From positions 1,488,001 to 1,552,000 of the forward strand of contig NZ_JACBZX010000001.1 in NCBI RefSeq assembly GCF_013408565.1: a stretch of DNA of 64,000 bases. The letters run 5' to 3'. The notes under the pieces were generated by a model that saw only the letters and a program-made list of their open reading frames with translations, was not told where the DNA came from and did no database searches. This DNA comes from Janibacter alkaliphilus. Its GTDB lineage: Bacteria > Actinomycetota > Actinomycetes > Actinomycetales > Dermatophilaceae. The position numbers and the translations under genes are program-made. Below, piece after piece: positions 34,550 to 43,872 of the stretch. Numbering within the stretch: the first letter of the stretch is position 1; each line of letters starts with the position of its first letter.

Positions 34550-35518
34550 ATGGCAGTGCCCCCGACCGGTGAGCAGTGGACCCTCCGTCACGGCGGGGCC
34601 GAGGCGGTCGTCGTCGAGTGCGGGGGCGGGCTGCGCTCGCTCACCGTGGGCGGCCACGAGCTGGTCGCCGGCTACCCCGGCGACGCGATGCCCTCCTCCG
34701 GCCGGGGCCAGCTGCTCGTCCCCTGGCCCAACCGCATCCGGGACGGGCGCTACCCCTTCGCCGGTCAGGAGCACGAGCTGCCGGTCACCGAGCGGGCCAC
34801 CGGCACGGCCAGCCACGGGCTGGTGCGCTGGGAGTCCTTCACCGCCGCCGAGCGGGACGAGGACCGGGTGGTGCTGCGGCACACGATCCACCCGCGGCCC
34901 GGCTACCCGCACAGCATCGAGGTGCGGGTCGACTGGAGCCTGGAGGCGACCGGGCTGCGCTGCGCCAGCACCCTGACCAACACCGGGGCGGCGCCGGCCC
35001 CCGTGGGCTACGGCGCGCACCCCTACCTGGCGCTGAGCGCCATCCCGGCCGCCGACGCGCGCCTGACGGTGCCGGCCGAGGAGGTCGTGCTCGTCGACCC
35101 GGGCACCAAGACCCCCGTGCGCACCGCTCCGGTCGGCGGCACCCCCTTCGACCTGCGTCACGGTCCGCGGCTCGGCGACGTCGACCTCGAGGTCCTCGAC
35201 CACGCCTTCACCGGCCTCGCCCGCGGCGACGACGGCTGCTGGACGGTGACCCTGGAGACACCCGCCGGCGCGATCGCGGTCTGGGGCGACGAGGCGATGG
35301 GCTGGGTCCAGGTCTTCACCGGCAAGAGCGACCCGCACGGGCTGCCGGCCGGCCAGCCGCCGGGGGTGGCGATCGAGCCGCTCTCCTGCCCGGCCGACGC
35401 CTTCCGCAGCGGGGACGGTCTCGTCGTGCTCGACCCGGGCGGCTCCTGGCGCGGCCAGTGGGGCATCGAGCTCGTCCCGGGCGGCGGTGGCTCGCCCCGC
35501 GCCACGGCCACGGGTTAG
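34550..35518 (+). CDS. Aldose 1-epimerase family protein
   Basis: 322 residues of a galactose-mutarotase fold. PWPNRIRDGRYPF carries the conserved Asn-Arg, ASHGLVRWESF and YGAHPYLAL the active-site histidines, and AIEPLSCPADAFRSGDG the catalytic Glu. It interconverts alpha and beta sugar anomers in the cytosol. ATG at 34550, 57 bases from the divergent helicase-associated gene. No sugar-utilisation genes are adjacent, so the natural substrate is open. Confidence 0.9.
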   Translation: MAVPPTGEQWTLRHGGAEAVVVECGGGLRSLTVGGHELVAGYPGDAMPSSGRGQLLVPWPNRIRDGRYPFAGQEHELPVTERATGTASHGLVRWESFTAAERDEDRVVLRHTIHPRPGYPHSIEVRVDWSLEATGLRCASTLTNTGAAPAPVGYGAHPYLALSAIPAADARLTVPAEEVVLVDPGTKTPVRTAPVGGTPFDLRHGPRLGDVDLEVLDHAFTGLARGDDGCWTVTLETPAGAIAVWGDEAMGWVQVFTGKSDPHGLPAGQPPGVAIEPLSCPADAFRSGDGLVVLDPGGSWRGQWGIELVPGGGGSPRATATG

Positions 35519-35601
35519 CCTGGGGCGAGGGGACGCCAGCCCGCCCTGCGCGGCGCGCCCCGACACGACATCCATCCGACATTCTTCCGACGAGGTGCAC
35601 G

Positions 35602-35997
35602 GTGCCCACTGGCAAGGTCAAGTGGTACGACGCCGAGAAGGGCTTCGGCTTCATCTCCGGCGACGACGGCGAGGACGTCTTCCTCCACGCGAACGCGCTG
35701 CCGTCGGGGACCAGCACGCTCAAGGGCGGCACCCGCGTCGAGTTCGGTGTCGTCGAGGGGCGCCGCGGCGCCCAGGCGCTGCAGGTCCAGGTCCTCGAGC
35801 CGGCGCCGAGCGTCGTCTCCAACCGGCGTGAGCGCGACCGCAAGCCGGCCGAGGACATGGTCGGCATCGTCGAGGACGTCATCAAGCTGCTCGACGGGGT
35901 CTCCGGCGGGCTGCGCCGCGGGCGCTACCCGGACCGCGCGCAGGGTGCCAAGATCGCCCAGGTGCTGCGCCGCGTGGCCGACGACATGGAGGCCTGA
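35602..35997 (+). CDS. Cold-shock domain protein with C-terminal extension
   Basis: 131 residues. Residues 1-67 are a cold-shock domain with the RNA-binding motifs KGFGFI and DVFLH, read from GTG 35602. The remaining 65 residues are a helical extension (DMVGIVEDVIKLLDGVSGGL) absent from the classic 67-residue CspA; this two-part form is common in actinobacteria. It probably acts as an RNA chaperone. The DUF3027 gene starts one base after its stop, so they are one operon. Confidence 0.93.
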   Translation: MPTGKVKWYDAEKGFGFISGDDGEDVFLHANALPSGTSTLKGGTRVEFGVVEGRRGAQALQVQVLEPAPSVVSNRRERDRKPAEDMVGIVEDVIKLLDGVSGGLRRGRYPDRAQGAKIAQVLRRVADDMEA

Positions 35998-35998
35998 G

Positions 35999-36751
35999 AT
36001 GGCGACGAAGACCGAGCGGCGACCGAAGTCCGACGCCGTGCTCTCCGGGGCCGGTGAGCTGGCCCGGGCCGCGCTGGTCGAGGCGACCGGCGGCGAAGGG
36101 GTGGGCGAGCACGCCGGCTTCACCCTGGACGCCGAGCGGGTCGGCACCCACTGGTTCGCCGCCACCCTGCCTGGCTATCGCGGCTGGCACTGGGCGGTCA
36201 CCGTGGCGCGGGCCCCCAGGGCGAAGTCGGCCACCGTCAGCGAGACCCAGCTGCTGCCCGGCGACGACGCGCTGCGCTCGCCCGAGTGGCTGCCCTGGTC
36301 GCAGCGCCTGGCTCCCGGCGACGTCGGTCCCGGGGACGTCACCCCGAAGGTCGAGGACGACCCCAACCTCGAGGCCGGCTACGAGGCCACCGGCGAGGAG
36401 GACGTCGACGCCGTCGCGCTCTGGGAGCTCGGCCTGGGTCGCCCTCGGGTGCTCTCCGCCGAGGGGCGCGAGCGGGCCGCGCAGCGCTGGTACGACGGCG
36501 AGCACGGCCCCACCGCCCCGGTCGCGGTCAAGGCCGGCGCCTCCTGCGAGACCTGCGGCTACTTCGCCCCGATGGCCGGCATCATGCGCCGCAGCTTCGG
36601 GGTGTGCTTCAGCGAGTGGAGCCCGAGCGACGGCAGCGTCGTCAGCCGCGACCACGGCTGCGGCGCGCACTCCGAGCTGGACATCCCCGAGCCGGAGCCC
36701 GAGCAGGTTACCGACCCGATCCTCGACGAGACGGTGCTCACCGAGCTCTGA
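35999..36751 (+). CDS. DUF3027 family protein
   Basis: 250 residues, soluble. It matches the actinobacterial DUF3027 family: an N-terminal THWFAATLPGYRGWHWAVTV segment and a C-terminal cysteine cluster (ASCETCGYFAPMAG, then VCFSEWSPSDG and DHGCGAHSE), which has the spacing of a zinc site. It starts one base after the cold-shock stop, a pairing often kept in this phylum. Function unknown; the acidic C-terminal tail (EPEPEQ) is typical of family members. ATG start. Confidence 0.9.
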   Translation: MATKTERRPKSDAVLSGAGELARAALVEATGGEGVGEHAGFTLDAERVGTHWFAATLPGYRGWHWAVTVARAPRAKSATVSETQLLPGDDALRSPEWLPWSQRLAPGDVGPGDVTPKVEDDPNLEAGYEATGEEDVDAVALWELGLGRPRVLSAEGRERAAQRWYDGEHGPTAPVAVKAGASCETCGYFAPMAGIMRRSFGVCFSEWSPSDGSVVSRDHGCGAHSELDIPEPEPEQVTDPILDETVLTEL

Positions 36752-36817
36752 CGCGCCGGGCGCGGGGCCGGGTGCAGTCTCGACCGGTCACGTGACGCAC
36801 CGTCGTCGCGGCCGGAG

Positions 36818-37168
36818 TCAGCCCTCGTCGCGCCGACCGGAGCGCCGCTGGCGCACCTGCTCGACCCGCTCCTGGGCGGCCTCCACCTTCTCCGCGGCGG
36901 CCGGCGGCACCGAGACCGGGTCGTTCGCCTCGGCGGCGTTGCCGCGGCCGCGGCGCAGGTAGACCCAGCCCAGGACCCCCAGCGCGAGGCCGCTGACGCA
37001 GGCCCACGGCCACCAGCCGCGCTCGCCCTCGTGCCATGAGGGCACCAGCAGCACCAGCAGCAGGGCGATCGCCCACAGCCCCAGCCCGGCCAGCACGATC
37101 CGGTCCGAGCGCACGGCCAGGGTCAGCGCCCCCGGGCGGGGCGCGTCCTGGGGCGGGGTCGGGCTCAC
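36818..37168 (-). CDS. DUF2530 small membrane protein
   Basis: 116 residues read from GTG 37168. Two helices (about 24-43 and 51-68, LAGLGLWAIALLLVLLVP and WWPWACVSGLALGVLGWVYL) with a charged turn HEGERG between them match DUF2530. The C-terminal 45 residues are highly charged and helical (EKVEAAQERVEQVRQRR), a likely coiled coil. It is convergent with the DUF3027 gene and divergent from the NCS2 permease, 63 bases away. Confidence 0.82.
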   Translation of the reverse strand: MSPTPPQDAPRPGALTLAVRSDRIVLAGLGLWAIALLLVLLVPSWHEGERGWWPWACVSGLALGVLGWVYLRRGRGNAAEANDPVSVPPAAAEKVEAAQERVEQVRQRRSGRRDEG

Positions 37169-37231
37169 CGGACCAGGGTACGGCGCGGACAGGGTGCGCA
37201 CCGATCCACCTGGGGCCCTACGCTGCTCGCC

Positions 37232-38722
37232 ATGTCCTCGGCTCCCGCCACCTCCACCGGCCCCGCCGGCTCGACCGGCATCGACCGCTTCTTCAAGATC
37301 ACCGAGCGTGGCTCGACCGTCGGCCGCGAGGTGCGCGGCGGGCTGGTCACCTTCTTCACGATGGCCTACATCGTCGTGCTCAACCCGCTGATCATCGGCA
37401 CCCAGCCCGACTCCACCGGCGGCTTCCTCGGCGGCGGCGACGGGCCGAACCTGGCGATGGTCGCGGCCTGCACGGCGCTGGTCGCCGGGGCGCTGACCCT
37501 GCTCATGGGCGTCGCCGCGAACTACCCGCTGGCGATGGCCACCGGGCTCGGGCTGAACGCCTTCGTCGCCTTCAGCATCGCCGCGCTGCCCGAGATGACC
37601 TGGGCCGACGCCATGGGCATCGTCGTGCTCGAGGGCCTGATCATCCTCGTGCTCGTGCTCACCGGCTTCCGCAAGGCGGTGCTCGGCGCGGTGCCGCCGC
37701 AGCTGAAGACCGCGATCAGCGTCGGCATCGGGCTCTTCATCACCATCGTCGGCCTCGTCGACGCCGGCTTCGTGCGCAAGTCCGAGGGCGGCGTGCTCGG
37801 CGAGCTCGGCGTCGGCGGCGTCATCGCCGGCTGGCCGCTGCTGGTCTTCATCATCGGGCTCTTCGTCATCGTCACCCTGCACGTGCGCGGGGTGAAGGGG
37901 GCGATCCTCTACGGCATCCTCACCACGACCGTGCTGGCGATCGTCGTCGAGGCGGTCTTCTCGATCGGCGGCCAGACCAACGAGGCGGGCGAGCTGGTCA
38001 ACCCCACCGGCTGGGGACTGAACATCCCGCGCCTGCCGGACGCCGTCGTCGCCGCCCCGGACTTCTCCATGCTCGGCGAGTTCAGCCTGCTGGGGTCCTT
38101 CTCCAAGATCGGCGCCGTGGCCGCGGTGCTGCTCGTCTTCAGCCTCATGCTCGCCGACTTCTTCGACACCATGGGCACGATGGTCGCCATCGGCGGCGAG
38201 GCCGGCCTGCTCGACGAGGAGGGCAACCCGCCGAACAGCCAGCGGATCCTCGTCGTCGACTCCGTCGGCGCGATCGCCGGCGGTGCGGCCGGGGTGTCCA
38301 GCAACACCGCCTACATCGAGTCCGCCTCCGGCGTCGGCGAGGGTGCCCGCACCGGGCTCGCCTCGGTGGTCACCGGGGTGCTCTTCCTGCTGGCCACCTT
38401 CCTCAGCCCGCTGGTCGCGGTGGTGCCCTACGAGGCGGCTACCCCGGCGCTGGTGCTCGTCGGCTTCCTCATGATGCAGCAGGTCACCCAGATCGACTGG
38501 GACGACCTGGAGATCGCCATCCCAGCCTTCCTGACGATGGTGCTGATGCCCTTCACCTACTCGATCACCGTGGGCATCGGCGCCGGCTTCGTCACCTACG
38601 TGCTCATCAAGGTGGTCCGCGGCAAGGCGGCCGCGGTGCACCCGCTGATGTGGCTGGTCGCGGTGCTCTTCGTCGCCTACTTCGCCATCGAGCCGATCCG
38701 CGAGGTGCTCGGGGTCGGCTGA
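37232..38722 (+). CDS. NCS2 family purine permease (AzgA/GhxP type)
   Basis: 496 residues with about 14 membrane segments. Signature stretches are FFKITERGSTVGREVRGGLV at the N-terminus, ATGLGLNAFVAF, the FFDTMGTMVA segment, and SNTAYIESASGVGEGARTGL near the substrate site. It imports hypoxanthine, guanine or adenine with protons. ATG at 37232. Single gene; the DUF2530 gene is divergent. No purine riboswitch is visible in the short 63-base leader. Confidence 0.93.
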   Translation: MSSAPATSTGPAGSTGIDRFFKITERGSTVGREVRGGLVTFFTMAYIVVLNPLIIGTQPDSTGGFLGGGDGPNLAMVAACTALVAGALTLLMGVAANYPLAMATGLGLNAFVAFSIAALPEMTWADAMGIVVLEGLIILVLVLTGFRKAVLGAVPPQLKTAISVGIGLFITIVGLVDAGFVRKSEGGVLGELGVGGVIAGWPLLVFIIGLFVIVTLHVRGVKGAILYGILTTTVLAIVVEAVFSIGGQTNEAGELVNPTGWGLNIPRLPDAVVAAPDFSMLGEFSLLGSFSKIGAVAAVLLVFSLMLADFFDTMGTMVAIGGEAGLLDEEGNPPNSQRILVVDSVGAIAGGAAGVSSNTAYIESASGVGEGARTGLASVVTGVLFLLATFLSPLVAVVPYEAATPALVLVGFLMMQQVTQIDWDDLEIAIPAFLTMVLMPFTYSITVGIGAGFVTYVLIKVVRGKAAAVHPLMWLVAVLFVAYFAIEPIREVLGVG

Positions 38723-38838
38723 CCTGGGCGGAGGTCAGCCCTGCTCGCGGCCAGGGTCGCTCGTGCCGTTCCCGGTCCGGGCCCGGGGAATAGCGGGGGC
38801 GTCCCGCGGGGTTCGGAAGAGGTGACGAAGGGAGCAGG

Positions 38839-38862
38839 ATGAGCCTGGTGGCGGCCGGATGA
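38839..38862 (+). CDS. Putative seven-codon leader peptide (MSLVAAG) overlapping the MFS start
   Basis: ATG at 38839 follows the best ribosome site of the region (GAAGGGAG, 38827-38834) and reads seven codons to TGA 38860-38862, which overlaps the ATG of the MFS gene (ATGA). The MFS start has only a weak site of its own, so translation may be passed on by coupling. Inference from spacing only. Confidence 0.4.
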   Translation: MSLVAAG

Positions 38863-40142
38863 GCCCCACCTTCGCCTCCCTGCACGTGCGCAACTACCGC
38901 ATCTGGGCGGCCGGCGCGATCGTCTCCAACGTCGGCACCTGGATGGGCCGGGTCGCCCAGGACTGGGTGGTGCTCACCGAGCTCACCGACCACTCCGCGA
39001 CCGCGCTCGGCATCGTCACCGGGCTGCAGTTCCTGCCGATGCTGCTGCTCGCCCCGTGGACCGGCGCGATCGCCGACCGGGTGCCCAAGCGCCGGCTGCT
39101 GCTGGCCACCCAGGCCACCCTCGGGCTGGCCGCCCTCATCGGCGGTCTCCTCGTGGTCACCGGCGCCGCCGAGCTGTGGCACTTCTACGGCATCGCGCTG
39201 CTGACCGGGGTGGCCACCGCGCTCGACAACCCGGCCCGGCAGACCTTCGTCGGCGAGATGGTGCCCGCGGACCGGCTGCCCAACGCGGTCGCGCTCAACA
39301 GCGCCTCCTTCAACCTCGGCCGGCTCGTCGGCCCCGGCGTCGCCGGGGTGATCATCGGCGTCGCCGGCTCGGGGCCGGCGCTGCTGCTCAACGCGGTCAC
39401 CTTCGTCGCGGTCATGGGGTCGCTGCTGGCGATGCGCGCCGCCGAGCTGACCCCGGCCCCGCGCACGGCCGGCCGCGGCTCGGCGCGCGAGGGGCTGAGC
39501 TACGTGCGGCACCGGCCCGACCTGCAGCTGGTGCTCGTGCTCATCTTCGTTCTCGGCACCTTCGGGATGAACTTCCAGCTGACCATCGCGCTCATGGCCA
39601 CCCAGGTCTACGGGCGCGGCGCCGAGGAGTACGGGCTGCTCGGGTCGGTGATGGCGGTCGGCTCGCTCTCCGCGGCGCTGCTGGCGGCTCGGCGCAACGA
39701 GCCGCGGCTGCGGGTGCTGCTGGTGGCGCTGGTGGGTTTCGTGCTCGCCGCGACCGCCGCCGCGCTGGCTCCGACCTACCTCGTCTTCGCCGTGGCGCTG
39801 GCCGCCTGCGGGCTCACCGCGCTCACCGCGATGACCACCGCGAACGCCATGGTGCAGATGCGCACCGCGCCGGAGATGCGCGGGCGGGTGATGGCGCTCT
39901 ACATGGCGATCTTCCTCGGCGGGACCCCCGTCGGGGCGCCGGTCATCGGGTGGATCGGCGACGTGCTCGGGCCGCGCTGGACCATCGGCGTCGGCGCGCT
40001 CGCGGTCGGGATCACGCTGGTGGTGGTGTCCATCTGGCTCGCCAGGCACGAGAATGTCCAGGTGAGCTACGAGTCCCAGCGCCGCCCCCGGGTGCGGATC
40101 GCCGCCGTCCCGACCCACGACGTGCCGCAGGCCGCGCGATGA
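38859..40142 (+). CDS. MFS transporter (enterobactin-exporter-like)
   Basis: 427 residues, 12 predicted helices. It begins SPTFASLHVRNYRIWAAGAIVSN and has the motif-A-like loop GAIADRVPKRRLLL after helix 2. This N-terminus is typical of the MFS group related to EntS-type exporters. A basic C-terminal tail follows the last helix. The drug, siderophore or other substrate is unknown. The 27-residue membrane ORF overlaps its stop (ATGA), so the leader, MFS and small ORF may form one translational unit. Confidence 0.9.
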   Translation: MSPTFASLHVRNYRIWAAGAIVSNVGTWMGRVAQDWVVLTELTDHSATALGIVTGLQFLPMLLLAPWTGAIADRVPKRRLLLATQATLGLAALIGGLLVVTGAAELWHFYGIALLTGVATALDNPARQTFVGEMVPADRLPNAVALNSASFNLGRLVGPGVAGVIIGVAGSGPALLLNAVTFVAVMGSLLAMRAAELTPAPRTAGRGSAREGLSYVRHRPDLQLVLVLIFVLGTFGMNFQLTIALMATQVYGRGAEEYGLLGSVMAVGSLSAALLAARRNEPRLRVLLVALVGFVLAATAAALAPTYLVFAVALAACGLTALTAMTTANAMVQMRTAPEMRGRVMALYMAIFLGGTPVGAPVIGWIGDVLGPRWTIGVGALAVGITLVVVSIWLARHENVQVSYESQRRPRVRIAAVPTHDVPQAAR

Positions 40143-40222
40143 CGCCGCGGGTGCGCCGGATCACCACCTGGCTGGTGCTCGTGTCGCTGCTGGTCGTCGC
40201 GGCGATGGCCGCGCTGGGGTGA
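40139..40222 (+). CDS. 27-residue single-helix membrane protein
   Basis: ATG 40139 overlaps the MFS stop by ATGA. The product has a basic start (MTPRVRR) and one hydrophobic helix (about residues 10-26, ending MAALG). Small helices coupled to a transporter gene are sometimes regulators or stabilisers of the transporter. Too short for family assignment. It ends 27 bases before serC. Confidence 0.5.
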   Translation: MTPRVRRITTWLVLVSLLVVAAMAALG

Positions 40223-41377
<1,155 letters not shown>

Positions 41378-41393
41378 CCCCACCCACTCTCTG

Positions 41394-41465
41394 ATCCCCA
41401 ACCCCCTAGGCAGCTGGATGCGCTCACCTTGCACGGTGAGGGTCTGGGACGAAGGTGAGCGTCTG
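41394..41465 (+). repeat. Left 72-bp inverted repeat of the nuclease cassette
   Basis: It matches the reverse complement of 42523-42594 at 68 of 72 positions. It contains an internal hairpin CTCACC-N6-GGTGAG (41423-41440) and a second CTCACC/GGTGAG pairing at its outer part, so each end is itself palindromic in part. It begins 17 bases after the serC stop. No matching direct repeat is visible just outside the two ends. Confidence 0.92.
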
Positions 41466-41481
41466 TCGCCTGGTCGTCGGC

Positions 41482-42408
41482 TCAGGCCGCGCGGCGGGCC
41501 CGCGCGACCGCCGACCGGACGCGGGCGTCGAGCTGCTGAGGATCGTCCAGGTCGTCCGACACGACACGGACGAACTGCCAGCCGATCTCGCGCAGGTCGT
41601 CCTCGCGCGACTTCTCCTCCAGCAGCACCGCGCCGTTGGTGTACTTGAGGCGTCCGTCGTACTCGATGGCCACCCTCTCGCCCTCGACGCCCAGGTCGAT
41701 GCGGCGGGCACGACCGTTGACGACCACGGGCACCTGCGGGACCAGCCGCCAGCCGCGCACCCGGAGGGCGTCGTGGGTAAGTGTCTCGCCGGGCGACTCG
41801 TGGCGGGGGTCGAGGAGCGGCAGCGCCTCCCTGGCGGTCTCGACGCCGCGGCGCCCCCGGCGCCTCTCCAGCGCGTGTCCCAGCTGGTCACGGGTGCACG
41901 CTCCGGCGCGGAGGGCGTGGTCGCCGGCCACCAGCATCGCCGCGCGACCGCTCGTCATCCCGGTCCCGACCACGGCGGCCGCCACCGGGACGGTCGCGAC
42001 AGTCACGCCGAGGTCTGCGAGCTGAACAGCCTCCGGGGAGTCGACCAGCTCCCCGATGTGCATGCCCCCACGCGTGCGGCCGTGGGTCGCGCGCGGCCTC
42101 GCGAGCTCCACGGTGTCGAGGCGGGCGCGGGACAGCGGCAGCCCGTGGACGAGGGCGGCGGAGTGCGCGTTCGCGGCGACTGTGTCGTCGACCAGGCGGA
42201 GGGCGGCGACCGTCCTCAGCAGGTGGAGCTCGTCGGCCTCGGCCTGCACCCGTGTGGAGTACCAGCCTCGGGTCAGCCGGATGAGGTGACCCCGCCGCAC
42301 GAGGGTCTGCAGGTCGGTGTCCGAGAGGCGGCCGTCGAGGCGTGCCTGCTCCCGGCTGAAGAGGGGCGCGTCGCCGAGGTCGGGGAGCGAGATCAGGGGT
42401 CTGGTCAT
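41482..42408 (-). CDS. AbiEi-like winged-helix plus DUF559 nuclease-fold protein
   Basis: 308 residues. The N-terminus (about 1-70) resembles the winged helix of AbiEi-type antitoxins (FSREQARLDGRLSDTDLQTL, LIRLTRGWYS). The C-terminus (about 205-300) is a DUF559/Vsr-like PD-(D/E)XK fold: HESPGETLTHDALRVRG, RIDLGVEGERVAIEYDG (D-x(n)-E-Y pattern) and LREIGWQFVRVVSDD. Such proteins are common in actinobacteria and usually of unknown function. The gene almost fills the 1057 bases between the 72-bp inverted repeats, which suggests the repeats and gene move or act as a unit. No AbiEii toxin gene follows. ATG start. Confidence 0.85.
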   Translation of the reverse strand: MTRPLISLPDLGDAPLFSREQARLDGRLSDTDLQTLVRRGHLIRLTRGWYSTRVQAEADELHLLRTVAALRLVDDTVAANAHSAALVHGLPLSRARLDTVELARPRATHGRTRGGMHIGELVDSPEAVQLADLGVTVATVPVAAAVVGTGMTSGRAAMLVAGDHALRAGACTRDQLGHALERRRGRRGVETAREALPLLDPRHESPGETLTHDALRVRGWRLVPQVPVVVNGRARRIDLGVEGERVAIEYDGRLKYTNGAVLLEEKSREDDLREIGWQFVRVVSDDLDDPQQLDARVRSAVARARRAA

Positions 42409-42522
42409 CGCTGCATGCTGTCGAACGACGACCCAGCCCCCGCCGAGTTATCCACAGCGTCGAGCGCGGACGAGCCCCCGGACGTCGCCTGGACGCCGGG
42501 GGCTCATCGAGCTGAAGAGGCA

Positions 42523-42594
42523 CAGACGCTCACCTTCGCCCCAGACCCTCACCGTGCAAGGTGAGGGCATCCAGCTGCCTAGGCAGTTGGGGAT
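42523..42594 (-). repeat. Right 72-bp inverted repeat of the nuclease cassette
   Basis: It is the inverted partner of 41394-41465, with four mismatches, and includes CTCACC-N6-GGTGAG (42548-42565) and CCTAGG (42578-42583). It lies 115 bases upstream of the nuclease-like gene and 45 bases from the citrate synthase stop. The 114 bases between the gene start and this repeat hold no further gene. Confidence 0.92.
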
Positions 42595-42638
42595 TCGGGA
42601 CCGGCGCGCACAGGGCGGGGGTGGGAGGTGGGGGGGCG

Positions 42639-43745
42639 TCAGGAGGGGGAGGGGGCGCGGTAGCCGGCGACGTCGCTGAGCGGGCGGGGGCCCGGGCCGA
42701 CGTAGCGGGCGGAGGGGCGGATGAGCCGGCCCGTGCGCTTCTGCTCCAGCACGTGCGCCGACCAGCCGGCGGTGCGGGCGCAGGCGAAGAGAGGGGTCAT
42801 CATCTCGCCCGGCACCTCGGCGAAGTCGAGCAGCACCGCGGCCCAGTAGTCGACGTTGGTCTCCATCGTCCGGTCCGGGTAGCGCTCGGCGAGCTCGGCG
42901 ATCGCCGCCTTCTCCAGCTCCAGGGCCACCTCGTAGCGCGGCGCACCGAGCCGCTCGCAGGTGTCCCGCAGCACCGCGGCCCGCGGGTCGTAGGCCCGGT
43001 AGACCCGGTGCCCGAAGCCCATGAGCCGCTCCTTGCGGTCCAGCGCCTCCTTGACGTACCGGGTGGCGTCGCCGGTGCGCTCGACCCCTTCGATCATGTG
43101 CTGCGCGCGCGACGGGGCGCCGCCGTGCAGCGGGCCGGAGAGCGCGCCGATCGCCCCGGAGAGGCAGGCGGCCGCGTCCGCGCCGGTGGAGGCGATGACC
43201 CGGGAGGTGAAGGTGGAGGCGTTCATCCCGTGCTCGGCGGCGGAGATGAAGTAGGCGTCGATGGCCTCGACGTGCGCCGGGTCCGGCTCGCCGCGCCAGC
43301 GGATCATGAAACGGTCGACGATCGTCCGGCCCTCGTCCACCCGCGACTGCGGCACCATCGGGCTGTCCTGCCCGTGCGCCGACTGGGCGACGAAGGACAG
43401 CGCCATGACCGAGGCCCGGGCCAGGTCGTCGCGCACCTGCTGCTCGTCGATGTCCAGCAGGGGCCGGAAGCCCCACACCGGCGCCAGCTGCGCCAGCGCC
43501 GACTGGGCGTCGACCCGGATGTCCCCGGTGTGCACCGGCAGCGGGAAGGGCTCCGCGGGCGGCAGCCCGGGGTCGAAGCCGTTGTCCACCAGCAGGCCCC
43601 ACACCTGACCGAAGCTCACCCGACCGACCAGGTCGTTGATGTCGACGCCGCGGTAGCGCAGGTTGCCGCCGGCCTTGTCCGGCTCGGCGATCTCCGACTC
43701 GAAGGCGATGACGCCCTCCAGCCCCGGCCTGAAGTCGTCGGACAT
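42639..43745 (-). CDS. Citrate synthase 2
   Basis: 368 residues. Catalytic segments are SAAEHGMNAS (His), LSGPLHGGAPS (His), MGFGHRVYRAYDPR (oxaloacetate-binding His and Arg) and the downstream Asp/Arg region ending HVLEQKRTGRLIRPSARY. It condenses acetyl-CoA with oxaloacetate; members of this short clade may act as a second citrate or methylcitrate synthase. ATG at 43745, AGGAGGAT-like purines just upstream. It faces serC across the inverted-repeat cassette. Confidence 0.92.
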   Translation of the reverse strand: MSDDFRPGLEGVIAFESEIAEPDKAGGNLRYRGVDINDLVGRVSFGQVWGLLVDNGFDPGLPPAEPFPLPVHTGDIRVDAQSALAQLAPVWGFRPLLDIDEQQVRDDLARASVMALSFVAQSAHGQDSPMVPQSRVDEGRTIVDRFMIRWRGEPDPAHVEAIDAYFISAAEHGMNASTFTSRVIASTGADAAACLSGAIGALSGPLHGGAPSRAQHMIEGVERTGDATRYVKEALDRKERLMGFGHRVYRAYDPRAAVLRDTCERLGAPRYEVALELEKAAIAELAERYPDRTMETNVDYWAAVLLDFAEVPGEMMTPLFACARTAGWSAHVLEQKRTGRLIRPSARYVGPGPRPLSDVAGYRAPSPS

Positions 43746-43872
43746 GTGGCGGATCCTCCTGTGGATCGAGCGACGGTGATCAGCGCCCAGTGTCGCACGA
43801 GGGCGGACGTGCCTGGATCGCCTCGACTACCGGCCGGTAACCTCGTGCCGGATACCGACGAAGGGGGCGGCC

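Noticed and set aside
38786..38807. GC-rich imperfect palindrome between the NCS2 and MFS genes as a terminator
   Set aside because: Pairing is broken in the middle and no T-run follows; too weak to list.
41394..41465. Treating the left repeat simply as the serC terminator
   Set aside because: Its copy on the other side lies upstream of the nuclease gene and matches over 72 bp, far more than the internal hairpin, so termination alone does not explain it.
41482..42408. Calling an AbiE toxin-antitoxin system
   Set aside because: Only the winged-helix part resembles AbiEi; no AbiEii nucleotidyltransferase gene is adjacent, and the C-terminus is nuclease-like.
41394..42594. Reading the cassette as an ordinary insertion sequence
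   Set aside because: No transposase motif, no visible target-site duplication, and the protein has a DUF559/AbiEi layout. It is reported as an unexplained cassette instead.
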